Source: Epiperipatus broadwayi | Taxonomy: Eukaryota > Onychophora > Udeonychophora > Euonychophora > Peripatidae | DNA length: 64,000 bases | Assembly: GCA_028023455.1 (NCBI GenBank) | Contig: JAQFVV010006644.1 | Coordinates: forward strand, 32,001-96,000 | Reading direction: 5' to 3' | Shown: positions 11,694 through 24,199 of the stretch, in pieces | How positions within the stretch are numbered: position 1 is the stretch's first letter | Layout of the letters: each line of letters opens with the position of its first letter | The notes under the pieces: model-generated | Told to the model about the DNA's origin: nothing | Seen by the model: the letters and a program-made list of their open reading frames with translations, nothing else | Databases searched by the model: none | Position numbers and translations under genes: made by a program

Positions 11694-11817
11694 AGTAATG
11701 TTTATATTGCGCTGGTGGGAACCAGACTCCTGAAAGCGCTTAGACTTTATATTTTCGTTTTTTTGTTGGAGCGCAATATAAAAATTAACTTATACTGTAC
11801 ATTACTTTTCTCAGTTT
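11694..11817. repeat. Small two-tier foldback (124 bp)
   Basis: Perfect 13-bp arms TTTATATTGCGCT (11701-11713) and AGCGCAATATAAA (11770-11782) are nested inside perfect 9-bp arms AAGTAATGT (11694-11702) and ACATTACTT (11809-11817). The centre is locally GC-richer (GGTGGGAACCAGACTCC). This may be a tiny MITE or a structured RNA. I see no clear target duplication. Confidence 0.5.
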
Positions 11818-13949
11818 ACTTCTCATGTCAATCAACTTTTTTAAATATGTAGAATGATCACAACATAAGATATATATGGTTCATTTTTCTGAGAAGAAGC
11901 TAAATTCCATCCATCACTATTATTTGTCAAAAAACCTTGCGATTTATGATTAGATTAGACAAATTTTTTCCTATCCTAATTTGACAATGTTTGATTGCAT
12001 CTAAGATTTGAGCAAACATCAAATAATCTCCAAATTTAATAGGATTGATGTTCTAGCACCAAATACATATATGTTTTTCAGAATGGCCAGAAATAACACT
12101 TCTGGTAGTTTTATAATTGTAGCACAAATTTTTAAATAAATAACATCTTCATACATATGCATCACTGGTATGCTGATTTTTATGACCAAAAATTCATTCA
12201 GATCAGATCCAGTAAGCATTTTATTTTATTTTCCATGAAGAAACTTTTAAGATCACAAACTAAATTAAAATTCCAAACTTTATTCATGATTTTATTAATG
12301 ACAAATGTCGTAAGACATCAAATCATTTTTTACATCAACTTCCTCGATTCAGAGATGATTTTTACCTAGTATATTAATAACATTCAAATAATCAAAACTA
12401 TAATGAGTGAATATTCAAGCAAAGAATGAATTTGATATCACTTCATTTTCTTTTCTATGTATTGTTCCCACATACTTTTTTTACCACGATTAAAATCATA
12501 TATATGAATTATCCATTTTCTTTCCATATGAATCTTATTTTCCTTGTCTATTAATTTTATTTTTTTATATAAATCGCATTACCACAAAAATTTAATATAG
12601 AACAAAATATTTTTTCCATAAATTTTCTAACTAACTCAATATGAAAACAATTTTAGATTTTGTTTCTTTATTGCTTGACAAAGTGAATTATTTTCCATCT
12701 GTGATATGCCAATAATACTATCATTGTTTATAATTTTCTTTAAGTTTTATGTCACATTTTATAGTTAATTTGACAATCATAATAATATACAAATAAATTT
12801 CAGATTCTTTCACATTAATTTTTTATTTGCTAATCATTACTATTTTTTATTAGATCATCCACAGTTTCTTGTTCAAGTTTAAAATCTTTAACCATTTTTT
12901 CATGTATTTTTGGATCTGGAATTTTATCATTTTTATTTATACAGTTTCACTTTATTGTTATTTTATTTCTTTAAGGTTTTTTTAATTAATCTTCCACAAT
13001 ATTTCTACATTCTTTCCATAATTTTATCCTTTTTTTATTTTCTTTTAAAGTAGTATTTCCCTTTTTTTAAATTCTTTGTTTCTTGATTATTTTAAGCATT
13101 ACATTCATTATTTTGAATATTTCTGAATTTTTTTCTCATATTCATGAACAACTACAATATAATAAATTATATAATTCTGATTTATAATTAGAGTTAATAT
13201 TCTCAATTAATATTTTAGACCAGTGTTATCTGTTAATGAAGATCAATCCAATTTGTATATGTATATATAATAAAGAATAGAAATGAGGAGATAATATCCA
13301 TGTAAATAGAGATAACCTTTAATCTTTTGATTTTTATTCTTTATTTTAATAACAATTCATGGAAATATTTAATACAATATAAATAGTGAATAATAGACAA
13401 ATACATAATTTAATAGTAAACTCTATAGTAACCATTTTCAAACAAAAAGAAAATATCTAAAAAATGTACTGAAGATACTGTTGGATTCATTTACAGAAAA
13501 AAATGTTGACCTTTCATATTTGAAATAAAATATCAGCGTTCATTAATGTAAGAGGATATTTTTCAAGAATACTTACATTTGATATATATATATATTGTAA
13601 CCATATATTTTAGTATAAAATATATTAATTGATGTAACTAGTATAAAAATTTCTCTTTCTTCTTTTGGTGATTTGATTGGCTTGATTTGCACTTTGAACA
13701 GATTACTTTCTTATATTGTTTTAATAAATTTAAATTTGCTTCGTTCCATATACTAACTCATATCAAAACGTTTAACTTTTAAAAAATTTGACAACACATT
13801 AAAATTTGGTAAAATATTATTAAAATAATATTTTATTTTTATTTGTTTAAAATGATCTTAAATTATTATTTTCATTGAATTAAAAAACCATTTGTTCAAT
13901 TAAAATTAATTATTAAAAATAAATACAGTAATTACGTATGCGTCTCAAT
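11818..13949. other. AT-rich stretch, nothing recognised
   Basis: Long T-rich and A-rich runs. The two overlapping short frames around 12019-12369 show no codon structure or recognisable motif. No repeat boundary seen. Confidence 0.6.
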
Positions 13950-14230
13950 GTAATAAAAGAAAAGAGCGCGAATTTAAGAGGAGATCGTCTGTTAGTTTGC
14001 TTTTGGGGGGAGAAAGAAAAGAAAATGGTAAAGGCAAATGGTGTAAATTTGATAAGCTTATTTTAAAATAGTTAATAAGTAAACGGATTACCACAAAATT
14101 TGCTATAAACGTAAAAATAACCTAGTGGTATTTAATTAAGATGAATTGCTAAATTTAAAAAGTCTGTTCAAGTCGGCTGGCCAAGTGGATCAAATCACCG
14201 GTAACAATTTTCCAATATTACATTTTTAAA

Positions 14231-14274
14231 ATGTCGGAGCTTCCCAGTTTAAAAGAATTAATTGCAAGAGTTTG
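14231..14274 (+). CDS. Possible first coding exon (MSELPSLKELIARV)
   Basis: ATG at 14231 opens MSELPSLKELIARV and meets a consensus-like donor GTATGT at 14275 (phase 2). Codon use here (TCG, GAG, CTT, CCC) is less AT-biased than its surroundings. If unspliced, the frame continues about 40 more codons into AT-rich, low-complexity residues, as an intron would. Upstream, 13965-14010 is a local CpG-bearing pocket (GAGCGCGAATTT, GGAGATCGTC) and could be promoter or 5' UTR. The peptide looks like the amphipathic start of a soluble protein, but I do not recognise the family. No acceptor or second exon was identified. Confidence 0.3.
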
Positions 14275-14280
14275 GTATGT

Positions 14281-17261
14281 TTTAAAATGTTTATTATTCT
14301 ACAATTTGGAAAAATTAAATAAGTATTTTAATTACAGAAGTTTTATGAATATGAAAATTTGCTTTTTAAAAAAGAAGTTTAAATTAAAATAAAATGTTAA
14401 AGTTATCAATATAGTTTAATATTTCCATTTCTAATTCTAATAAAAATATAGTATTGATTGATATTTAACTTTACAATGCCAATCATATATTTGCTAGTTA
14501 ATTTGTTTAACGTTTGGATAATAAACTGTCTTCAAAATAGTTAATCAAAGCTATTTTCTAATTTTATCGTCAGTTTGGAATGATTAAATTAATTGCTATA
14601 ATTAGTATTCCTAGATTTAAGCGTGGATAAATAAATATTAGCATGGATGTGATAAACTTGGAACATTTTAATAGAGAAATGTAGAATTAATAACTTATGA
14701 GAAACATTTTCATTTAAATTCTGCGTGTCATGTTTTGAAATTGTTTTATGTTTATGGAGCCACGTAAAATCGTCAATCTAATAGTGATTATAATAACTAA
14801 TACAAATGGATAAAATTGCATGTATGGAATTCTACTATAATTATAGCTATTGCTTCGTGTATTTGTTGTTCGACACATCGTACATGGATTCCTCAGATCA
14901 TATTTGGAATTATAAAATGTTATATAATCCAATTTGTGATACACACACCTGCTCTAATTCATGTATTGAACTATAAAATGCTATACATTTAATTTATATC
15001 ATACACACACACCTGTTAAATTTTATGTATTTGATGAATAATGCATTACTTTAATTTTATAGTTATATGAACTTGCATGTGAAGTTCATAAGTTATATTT
15101 TATTAAGTTTAAATTAATAGGGGTTGAATAAAATATTTATTCAAGAGAATAGCGCTTGCGAAAAAGCTTAAAAAAGTACTGAATGAATTCATGAGATGTA
15201 TCAATCTTTATGAGTTAATTTGTTAGTCTTTCCAGATTTATATTCCTATACTAATATTATTTATATTATATTACACATGTTTTATTTAAGCAAGATAAAT
15301 TAGTACATTAGCTGTCCTGATTAGTGTAACATTTTATTATGCAAGAACCCACATTTGCTAAAGTGTTAGTGTATTCTGAATGGTCAGAATAACTGAGGGG
15401 GATGATTTTGCACTTTAATGTGAAGTAAATAGTAATGTTGTTTTAGAATGTAAAGGTCATTAATCTGTGCTGGTGGTTAATCTGCAGATTACTTTATTGC
15501 CATTTTTGTATTTTACACTCATTCCTGCGCTGGTGGTTAATCCGCGGAATGGTGTACTTGTACTTATTGCTTTATGATGGTGTATAAATCCACAAAACGT
15601 TTAGTGTTATTTAATTCCTCCATGTAGATAAATACATCCACGGGAATATGTTTTACTTCATAGATATAAGTTGGACAAAGTATTTTAGTTAATCTGCTAA
15701 ATCATCTTCTTTCATTTGTAAGCATAATTTATAAGTTAGATCATCAACTTGTAGCAGGACATTCTATTCAAGTTACTTCATAATAATTAACTGTTGGTTG
15801 ATTATTATTTACCGGAGTGTAAGTTTAAATTATCACTTTATTTAATGATTGCATTGTAGCTAAATCCTACAGACATAATATTATTTATTATATTACTATA
15901 AGTTTACGGTATGGATCTATTGAATCTGGAAATGATGTTAAATATTCCATGAGTTGTTGCTGAATTTGGTATAATTTTCTCAATATTCATTGTATCAAAT
16001 TGAAATATAAGGTATGATTAGGTTCTTAAAAACTGTACCTATGAGATGTTATTGAAGAAAGTCGATGGAATCATAATTTATTTATTTTTATTTGTTTATT
16101 TATGTCTTTAATTATAACATTGGAATTAATTACTTATTATTCATAATTTTGTAAATAAAAGTTGATTTATAATTAAACTTACTGTGCCGTTGCTATGTGT
16201 CATTTGTAAAATCAGAAATCATAAACCTTGGATAGAGCATACATTGAAGTACATACTATCGTCAACATGATATAAGAGTTTATTGATATTTTTGAGAAAA
16301 CATTAAGATGATTTTCGTCTTTGGTAGTTTATGATGTGTAAGGTACAATAAAATCCCATTTACCTTTTCCATCATTTTGGCTTTGCGTAGTTGATTCTAG
16401 TATACCATACAAATTGATTATTAAACTTGTAAACAGATTTACCAAATAATGACACGATTAAATATATTTACTTAACGTTTTTAAATTGTCATTCGTCAGT
16501 ATAATAAGAGTCTCAATGATATAGTAAACTATAAAAGAACCCAAGTATTTATGTTTATTTATTGCAAAGCTTTACCTGGACTAGCAGCTATATTAGAAAT
16601 CATATAGATGGTTTAAAATTTCATAATTTTATGTAGTTCTACAAATTATGCCATCTTGTACATGGTCAGCCATCGGGTCTCATACAATAAAAATCGCAAA
16701 TTAAGGTTTGAAAATAATAACATTACACTTATAATTTGATTAAAGTATTTTATCATAATACTATGGTAGTTCTTCACGGTACACCCTGGCTGCGATCAAA
16801 TTAAATCATAAAAAGTTTAGGTTAGATCATTAGTTTGGTCTGTGGTAAGTTGCCCCAGATGTTGATTGTGGTCTTTCGTGCATAAAATAGATAGCATGAT
16901 ATGCTTTTGGATACAGCTCTTAATAGCTGACAATGTGCAAATGAGAATTGATCAGTGATAGAAGTTACGATTCTTAGTGCATTTGCGTTTCTGTAGTTGG
17001 GACCACACAATTTACGGTTACAATTTATAGTGCCGCAGCGAGTTCAGCACAATGGGTAGTTGAAGGGGCAAGAGGTTGGTTACAATATATATATATATGC
17101 TTTGTAAAAAAAAATGAAAATGCAATGCAGTGAGTAAATTATTATAAAACCAATAAAATATCACATTACTTTATCACAAGATTTAACCTTACTCAACATT
17201 GTTTTAGCAGAATACTTTTCTTTTTCTTTCACTAGATCTATACCACTTATTTTATGTTTTA
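14281..17261. other. AT-rich stretch with one short direct repeat
   Basis: Nothing coding is recognised. GCTGGTGGTTAATC occurs at about 15469 and about 15530, each followed by a small self-complementary sequence (TGCAGATT and CGCGGAAT). 16822-17060 is a mildly GC-richer pocket without recognisable product. A short (TA)n run lies at about 17085. Confidence 0.5.
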
Positions 17262-18012
17262 GTAATTAATAAATGCAAATGATAATGATTAATAAATCCC
17301 TATCCTGTGACTTCCTAGTCAATATCTCCAGACTAATTTCAAGCGTATGGCTGTGTGAACATCATTGGATCTCGGACCAGTGCCTGGATCATTGAGATAG
17401 AGTGCATCTTTCCTTTCCAAACCATCATTTATCTTTTTATTTCACTATCAGGCTATCAGCTCAATATGAAAAACATTTTTTTCAATCAAAATCAACTTTC
17501 CTGTGTAGTCATATAGAATTGAAATCAATTGTTTCTATATATTATGAAGTCCTTAATTTTTAACAACTATAGGCATCTCTAAAATAAGTGGCATAAAAAA
17601 AAATGCTGCTGAAAAACATTTAGTAAGCTGACATTGTGTGATAGAGTCATGTGATATTCATTGGTTTTATAACATTTCTGGTCACAGAATAGAGATTTTA
17701 TAGTTGTTAAAAAATTAAGGATACCATAAGATATAAGAAACTGAACTAGTTTCAATTCTATATGATTATATAGGCAAGTTGGCTTAGATTAACATTTATA
17801 TGTTTTTTTAAAAATTGGGCTGGTAACTTGATAGTGAAACAGAAAGTTAAATGATTGCTGACAATAGATATTAAAGATTCAGACACTGGTTCAAGATCTA
17901 CAGCTTCTCGCAGATAAAAGCCATAAGCTCAGAATTAATCTAAGGATATTGGATAGACAGCATTGGATAAGAATTTATTAAGCACTATTATATGCTTCTA
18001 TTAATTATTAAA
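17262..18012. repeat. Long inverted repeat 2 (about 750 bp)
   Basis: The left arm 17262-17590 matches the reverse complement of 17690-18012. Landmarks: ACCAGTGCCTGGATC against GAACCAGTGTCTGAATC, TTTCACTATCA (17441 against the complement near 17834), CATATAGAATTGAAA (17510 against the complement near 17755) and CTTAATTTTTAACAACTATA (17551 against the complement near 17705). The loop of about 100 bp contains GAGTCATGTGAT. No coding capacity. The arms are diverged, so this is an old non-autonomous foldback element. Confidence 0.75.
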
Positions 18013-18685
18013 GCTTACAATAAATTATATAGATGTGGTGAAAGAAAAACAAAGTGCTGCTAAAAAGGAAAATTTTATTGCTGAAGTAGGTAAAATCTTA
18101 ATACTAATTTAATTAATTTCTGTTTAAACTAATAATTTATTTTTACATACAAATTGCAATTTTATTTATTATTTGTGCCAGATGAGAAATAAATAATCTT
18201 TATCAGATATTGCTTTTATTACTTACAGTTCAAATAACATTATCTGAATTCCATAGCCTGGTAATTACAGTTAAGGAATTATTTTGTAAATAATACTTTA
18301 TTTATTATATTTTCTGATGATTATAATTAATTGTCCATAGAAGTGTTTCTTGTCTTTGTTTTATTGTGCACTTGTATTCTAAGATTATCTTGTAATCCTT
18401 GTTTTTAAGCTTGCATGGTAATTCTACCTTATCCATAATATTAATTGATATTGTTTAAAGACTAAATGTATGCAGAATAGATCAGAATAGGAAAGATTTA
18501 GGATCAACTCTCACTTTTTCAATTTTACTTTCTGATATCTTGAAAGACATGTAATAATTAATATTATTTGTGTCTTTTAAAATTAAATATTTTTTTAATT
18601 AGAACTTAATGACACCAGACCACTTATTTTTATGTTTAAACATTCATATTGCTAAATATTGTTGATTTCACTTTTTATGGAATTT

Positions 18686-18813
18686 GGAGGTATTAAATAT
18701 ACTTTAAAAGACCAGATTCTGAAGTTGTCTGCATTATCTTTAGGATTATGGAGGTATTAAATATACTTTAAAAGACCTGATTCTGAAGTTGTCTGCATTA
18801 TCTTTAGGATTAG
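18686..18813 (+). repeat. 64-bp tandem duplication (two units)
   Basis: GGAGGTATTAAATATACTTT and what follows is repeated head to tail at 18686 and 18750. The units are almost identical (CCAGATT against CCTGATT). This is a recent local duplication, with nothing coding in it. Confidence 0.9.
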
Positions 18814-20304
18814 TTTTCCAAGGAGTATTCTCTCTTCTTGCTTAATAATAATTATCAATACCTTTGACAATTATGCCATTCATATTTATACATCTCAGTG
18901 TATTTGAAAAAAAAAGGTTTAATACTATTATAGGATTGTTTATTTAATTATGTAATATTGTTGGACAACAGGTACATTGACTATATGGGATTATCACCTC
19001 ATCTAATATTGTTACAATAATGTGTGGAAAGATTTGTCAGATATTTGTCCACATACACCTTCTTTAGCAGTTTGATAATAATTATTTAGTAAGCTTGAAT
19101 CTAAACATTTAACTTGTTTGACATATATACATATAATCAGAGTAATAAAAAATTTACATTTTCATTTTTTAACTTTAATATTGCACCATAATTTAATACA
19201 ACTAGATAAATAGAAATGAACAATAGATAATAACAAATGATTTGATTCAGGCATAATGAATTAGTAAACAAACATCTATATTTATCTGTGTTGTTTTTAT
19301 TTTTATACATTTATTCAAATATAATTTTTTGTAAGTTTTAATATAATAATGTTGACAACCCAAATCACTTATTTATCCTAATCTATAGGAGTTAAACTAG
19401 ACTAAAACTATATATTAAAAGAATTTTAGTTATATGTTAATTAAAAGTATGATAATCTTCAATAAAAGTCACAAGAAAACTTATATATCATTGCATTCTG
19501 ATCTAATGTTATATGGCTTTTCAGTTATAAAAGTCATAAATCTCAAAGCCAACAAGCCCCAATAAACTTGTTTTCTCTTTACATATACTTTTACCATTCT
19601 TGAAACTCCTTGGTCTTGTATTCCTATTTGCATCGTTTTATTTTTGTCTGTCAAATAACTTTAGTTTTAAAGTAATTCTAATCCTTATCCAATTCCAATA
19701 TAGAAACTAAAAGCCAACCTTTGTATATCATTTAATTTAAAATTATTTCTTTATTTGCATCATTTCTGATCACTATCTACATTCTAATAATAACTTACTA
19801 ATATTGTTTATATCCTGTTTTGTTTTTTTACAAAACATATACATAGTTATTCTATTTAAAATATATATTTCCTGGTTTTCAGTTTACTTATCTAACTAAC
19901 TTTTTAAAAATAGTATACTTTTCTTACAATTATTGGGCTTCTTATACTTTGCTTATTTTAATATCATCAAACTTATTTTTTTTTTTATATCTGTGCTCTT
20001 CTCTCTGAACAATCTTAATAATATTCTCCTGTTCTAACTTTAATTACTATAATAATTAATAATTCTTATAATATATTTAGGTTACTATTAGCATTGACAA
20101 ATTAGTATAAAATATTTGTCCATTTACTTATTTTGTACTTTATACATTATACAGTTGTTATATCGACATTCTCTGGCAATCATTTAGAGTTCTTACTTTC
20201 TTAATTCTGTAAGAACAACTTAAGCAAAAGAAAGTCTATGAACTAATAAGAAAAATTGTCTGATTATTGATCTTCTTTTTTAATTCTTAATGACTCTTTA
20301 AATG
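18814..20304. other. AT-rich stretch, nothing recognised
   Basis: AT-rich with homopolymer runs. No gene, RNA or repeat boundary that I can support. Confidence 0.6.
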
Positions 20305-20790
20305 CATTGAGTCAGCTTTCAGTAAAATAAGGCATTTAGATTGTATTTATATATTGGACTATTTCCATCATCTAGTATTGAGTATTTCTTTAGAAAAAAT
20401 AACTTAATTTAAATGTTCAAAGTACATTCAACTGTTAGTAATAGCACACAAATTAGTATGTGCACAATGTATTATTCTCATCTCTTCTTCAGGAGTTACT
20501 GGTCTGACCAGTGACACTATTAGCATGGGAATTAAACCTGGACCTTATGCCAGTACTGTCACTAGTCAGGCCAGCAACAACTGAAGAAAAGAGAATTATA
20601 CCTCTCAAAACATTATGCGTATACAAATCTGTGTGCTATTATTAACAATTAAATGTAATTGGACTATTTAAATAAAGTTAATATTTTTATAAAGACATTC
20701 AATATTAGATAATAGAAATAGTCCAATATATAATTCAACTAAAATGCCTTCACCACAAACCTTCAGGAAATCACAAGGCAATTAGATATT
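20305..20790. repeat. Long inverted repeat 3 with decayed hammerhead-like core and B-box-like centre
   Basis: Arms of about 210-230 bp surround a short centre near 20543. Landmarks: TATATTGGACTATTTCC (20352) against AAATAGTCCAATATAT (20717), GTTAGTAATAGCACAC (20434) against GTGTGCTATTATTAAC (20631), and TTACTGGTCTGACCAGTGAC (20497) against the complement near 20560. The right arm reads CTGAAGA, a GAGAG...CCTCTC stem, then AAAAC at 20582-20614. This resembles a hammerhead core in which the invariant GAAA has become AAAA. The minus-strand centre has GGTTTAATTCCC, close to a pol III B box. Outer segments also occur at 40795 and 42235-42300. Confidence 0.7.
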
Positions 20791-21900
20791 CCATTTTTCA
20801 GACAATGGAACATATGAATCATTTTTGTTAATGGAATGTGGACCCATACCTCATTCACATTTTACATGCATAATTTTACTCAGCACTATTATTATCACTG
20901 TGTCTTACCAAAAGCTGACTGAATGAATTTGCTTAAAAGTAACTTAGTTTATGAAGAGTTAATACTACAAAAATTACAGATTAATCTGTTTTATTATTAT
21001 TGTTAATTAATTATTTTTTTTATAATACAGTTTTACTTGACATTCTTTCCAGCTATAAATATCTTACCAATTCAAAGTATATGACTAAATGGCAAAGTGT
21101 ATCTGATAAAATATGCAGATATTTTCTTTGTCTTAATCAAGGATCAGTGAATAGCATAGCTTAATTCACAGGATATGTTATATAAGGTCATCGTTTTTAT
21201 TCTCTGATATGTTCTTGCTGCCTATACATCATTCAATTTTTTTATGGTTTATTTTTTATCTTATTTTTCATGCATTCTATTATTTCAAAATATTACATAC
21301 TATTTCCAAATATCTAATAATGGAACTTAATATTATTCTTTATAGTTAAGACATTTTATAATGATATTAAGGCCATAAGTTATCCATAAAATTATTTCCC
21401 CCAGGTTAATTAAACACAATTATTCTGCAGACATATTATAAATGAAAAACATTATATTAGAAATGTATTCTGCCCATATGATTTGGTATAAATCTTATTT
21501 ACTTTCTATACCATTTTTACAATAAATATTTGCAAAAGTAATAATAGAGAAGCGGATGGAGTTAAAAATACTAAGACAAGATAATTTTTTAACAGCATTG
21601 TTAAATGAGTTTTTACTTCACAATTCATCCTTTCTCTAATGGACTTTATCTTAGAAGGTAAGGGATTCAATATATTATTAATAAATAAGTAGTTTCCTTT
21701 CCCCAAAAGCTAAGTTTAGTAAAATGGAAAAGAGTAATCATAATTCGGAAATAAACATCTAAAAATCGTAAATTTTATGAATTTGGACATAGATAAAAAA
21801 ACCGTCTATGGTAAGAAAAAAGGTATTGATTAATTGTTAAATTACCATAAAAACTTTAAGATAAAATAAAAATAATATATAACCTGATTTTGTGTTGATA
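20791..21900. other. AT-rich stretch, nothing recognised
   Basis: No convincing feature. The short minus-strand frame at 21506-21706 has no recognisable motif. Confidence 0.55.
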
Positions 21901-21939
21901 GGATACATTAGTCATAGATATTAGGCAAATTTTGTAAAA

Positions 21940-23694
21940 TGTTGCAGAAAAGAATTGAAAATGATATAAGAAAGTATAACTGTGAACTAGCAAGGAATAC
22001 TGTAGAAGAAAACAAAAGTCTCAAGAGTGCAAAACAACATTTTGATATTGGTAGGAAACTTGTATCTGCAATAAGAAAAAAAATGGAACTATTATTAAAA
22101 AGAGAGATAACACCATGAAATGAGTAGAAGAATTATATGAAGAATTATATAGTAAGAAAGAACAAGTAGCTCCTATATTTATTATATCTTCCCAATTGCC
22201 CAGAATTTTAAATGAAGAAGTGTGACATGTAATTAAATTTATGAAGAAAGGAAAGGCTCCCGGTAATGATGGAATTATAATTGATATATTAAAAGAAGCA
22301 GGTGAAGAAATAGAATTTTTTTTAGCAAAGTTATATACCAAATGTCTAAATGGTAAAAATGTATCAGATGATTGAAAGAATGCAATATTAATATTTAAAA
22401 AAGACGATAAAGAAGATATTAGAAATTACAGATCTATCAGCCTTTTATCAGTTTTATCCAAAATATTTGCCAAGATAATTACAACTGGTCTATGGAAAAT
22501 TTTGGATTTTCATCAACCAAGAGAACAAGTTGGATTTAAAGGTGGTTTTAGTACAGTAGATCATATCCAGGTATTGGAAAATGTTATAAAAAGACAAATG
22601 AATATATTTTGCCATTATGCTTTGGATTTGTAGATTATGAAAAGGCATTTGATTTTAAAAACATTTCTCCAGAGATTAAAGCATTGGATCATCAAGATAT
22701 AGATCCAGGATATTGTCATATTTTAAAAAATATTTATAAAAATGCAACAACAACAATTAGATTACATAATGGTAGTAGGAAAGTCAATAATGAGAAAGGT
22801 GTAAGACAAGGTGACTCCATATATCCACAACTTTTTACAGCAGTGCTGCAAGAAGTTTTTTGTGGATTAAAATGGGAAGCTAAAAAAGTAAAAATAAATG
22901 GAGATTATTTAAGTCATTTAGATTTTGCAGATGATGCAGTTGTTTTTGCAAATAATGCTTTAGAGCTGCAGGGAATTTTTCAGGAGTTATCAGATGAAAG
23001 TAGGACTAAAGATGAATGTTAAAAAGACTAAAGTAATGTTTAATGGATTTTTTCAAAATATGAAAATAAAGATTGACTATGATGAGTTAGAAGAAGTTAC
23101 CACCTACAAATACCTTGGTCAGATTATTAATACATATGGAAACATAATGGATAAAATTAATCATAGAATTAAACTTGTTTGGAGTGCTTTTGATAGAAAT
23201 AACTTGATACTAAAAGGAAATATACCTATGTGTTTGAAAAAAAAGCTTTTTAATAAATGTGTTTTGACAGTTCTTACTTATGAATCAGAGACTTGGACAC
23301 TTAATAGAAGAGCAATACCGAGACTTCAGATCACTCAAAGAAGTATGGAGAGATGCATGTTGGGAATAACAAGAAGAGATAGAAAACGCAATATATGGAT
23401 AAGAGAACAAACATGTGTTACTGACCTCAATTAAAAAATTAAAAGACTGAAGTAGAGTTTGGCTAAACATATTGTTAAAAAAGATAATAATAGATGGATA
23501 ATTGAAATCTTAAACGGGATTCCAAGAGATTGTAAAAGACCGAGAAAGAGACCTTATGTGAGATGGATGGATGAAATAAGAGTGTGTACGGGGGTGATGT
23601 GGAGAAAAAAAGCTAAAGATCGGAGAAGATGGATTGAACTTGGAGAGACCTTCAGCCTGCAATGGACTGATAATAGTTGTTGATGATGATGATG
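21940..23694 (+). pseudogene. RTE-like LINE reverse transcriptase, 5'-truncated and broken (copy 1)
   Basis: Reverse-transcriptase domain of an RTE-like non-LTR retrotransposon. Readable in order: a thumb-side N-terminal region (QKRIENDIRKYNCELA), KGKAPGNDGI (about 22250), a segment equivalent to YRPISLLSV (about 22430), FVDYEKAFD (22624-22650), GVRQGDSI (about 22799), the catalytic FADD box (22924-22935), KTKVMFN (23023), KYLGQIINT, LTYESETWTLNRR and the C-terminal VRWMDEIRV...WIELGE block. The upstream endonuclease is missing. Breaks: several in-frame stops (for example near 22109, 22225 and 22374), a one-base frameshift where the frames overlap at 22994-23022, and stops at 23432 and 23451. 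The 3' end is a (TGA)n tail (23681-23694), as in many RTE-like elements. Dead copy. Confidence 0.9.
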
Positions 23695-24149
23695 TAGACG
23701 ATCCAAAGTTTGTAGATAGTGAACTCAAATTCAAGTGTGGAAGTTGGACATCGATTCTCAGTAGACTATCCCGCCTCATAAAACTATGCGTTAGACTATA
23801 AAGGATACTAAGAGAAGAAGCAAATTTAACTTTGTCCATCTATCTTTTAAAGATCTCCCCAATTTATCTATATTGTGTGTATTATTAACTTTAATTTCTC
23901 TACCTGCAAATTGGGAGAATTACTATTAACAAAAATAATAAAGAGATTAAAGTAGAGATGGCGAAATTTTAATCCGCATGTATCCTTTAAATAAAAAAAG
24001 TGACAGTAATGCGCTGGAATTCAAATTTTTTTTTTAAAATCTGAAATCATTAACTGCGTTTTTTTTTATTCTCTTGTCAAAGCTGCTATATAAATCTAAC
24101 CTTGATCAAAGACTTTTCAAAGACTTTTTTTAAAAGTAATAAATAATTC
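23695..24149. other. Spacer downstream of the LINE
   Basis: No recognised gene. The minus-strand frame 23510-23839 is a shadow of the LINE tail. Confidence 0.5.
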
Positions 24150-24163
24150 TTCAATCATTACTG

Positions 24164-24190
24164 CCGGAAGTAGAGCGCATCCTATCGAAG
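24164..24190 (+). promoter_or_regulatory. Possible ETS-type promoter site with noncoding-exon-like donor
   Basis: GCCGGAAGTAGAGCGC at 24163 contains a full ETS/GABP consensus (CCGGAAGT) in a CpG-bearing pocket. Twenty bases later CGAAG is followed by GTAACA (24191), a plausible splice donor. This resembles the start of a gene with a short noncoding first exon. There is no start codon and no other element, so it could be chance. Confidence 0.2.
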
Positions 24191-24199
24191 GTAACATTT

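Noticed and set aside
15460-15550. Repeated GCTGGTGGTTAATC as a regulatory pair
   Set aside because: Only two short copies with no further context; recorded in the region note instead.
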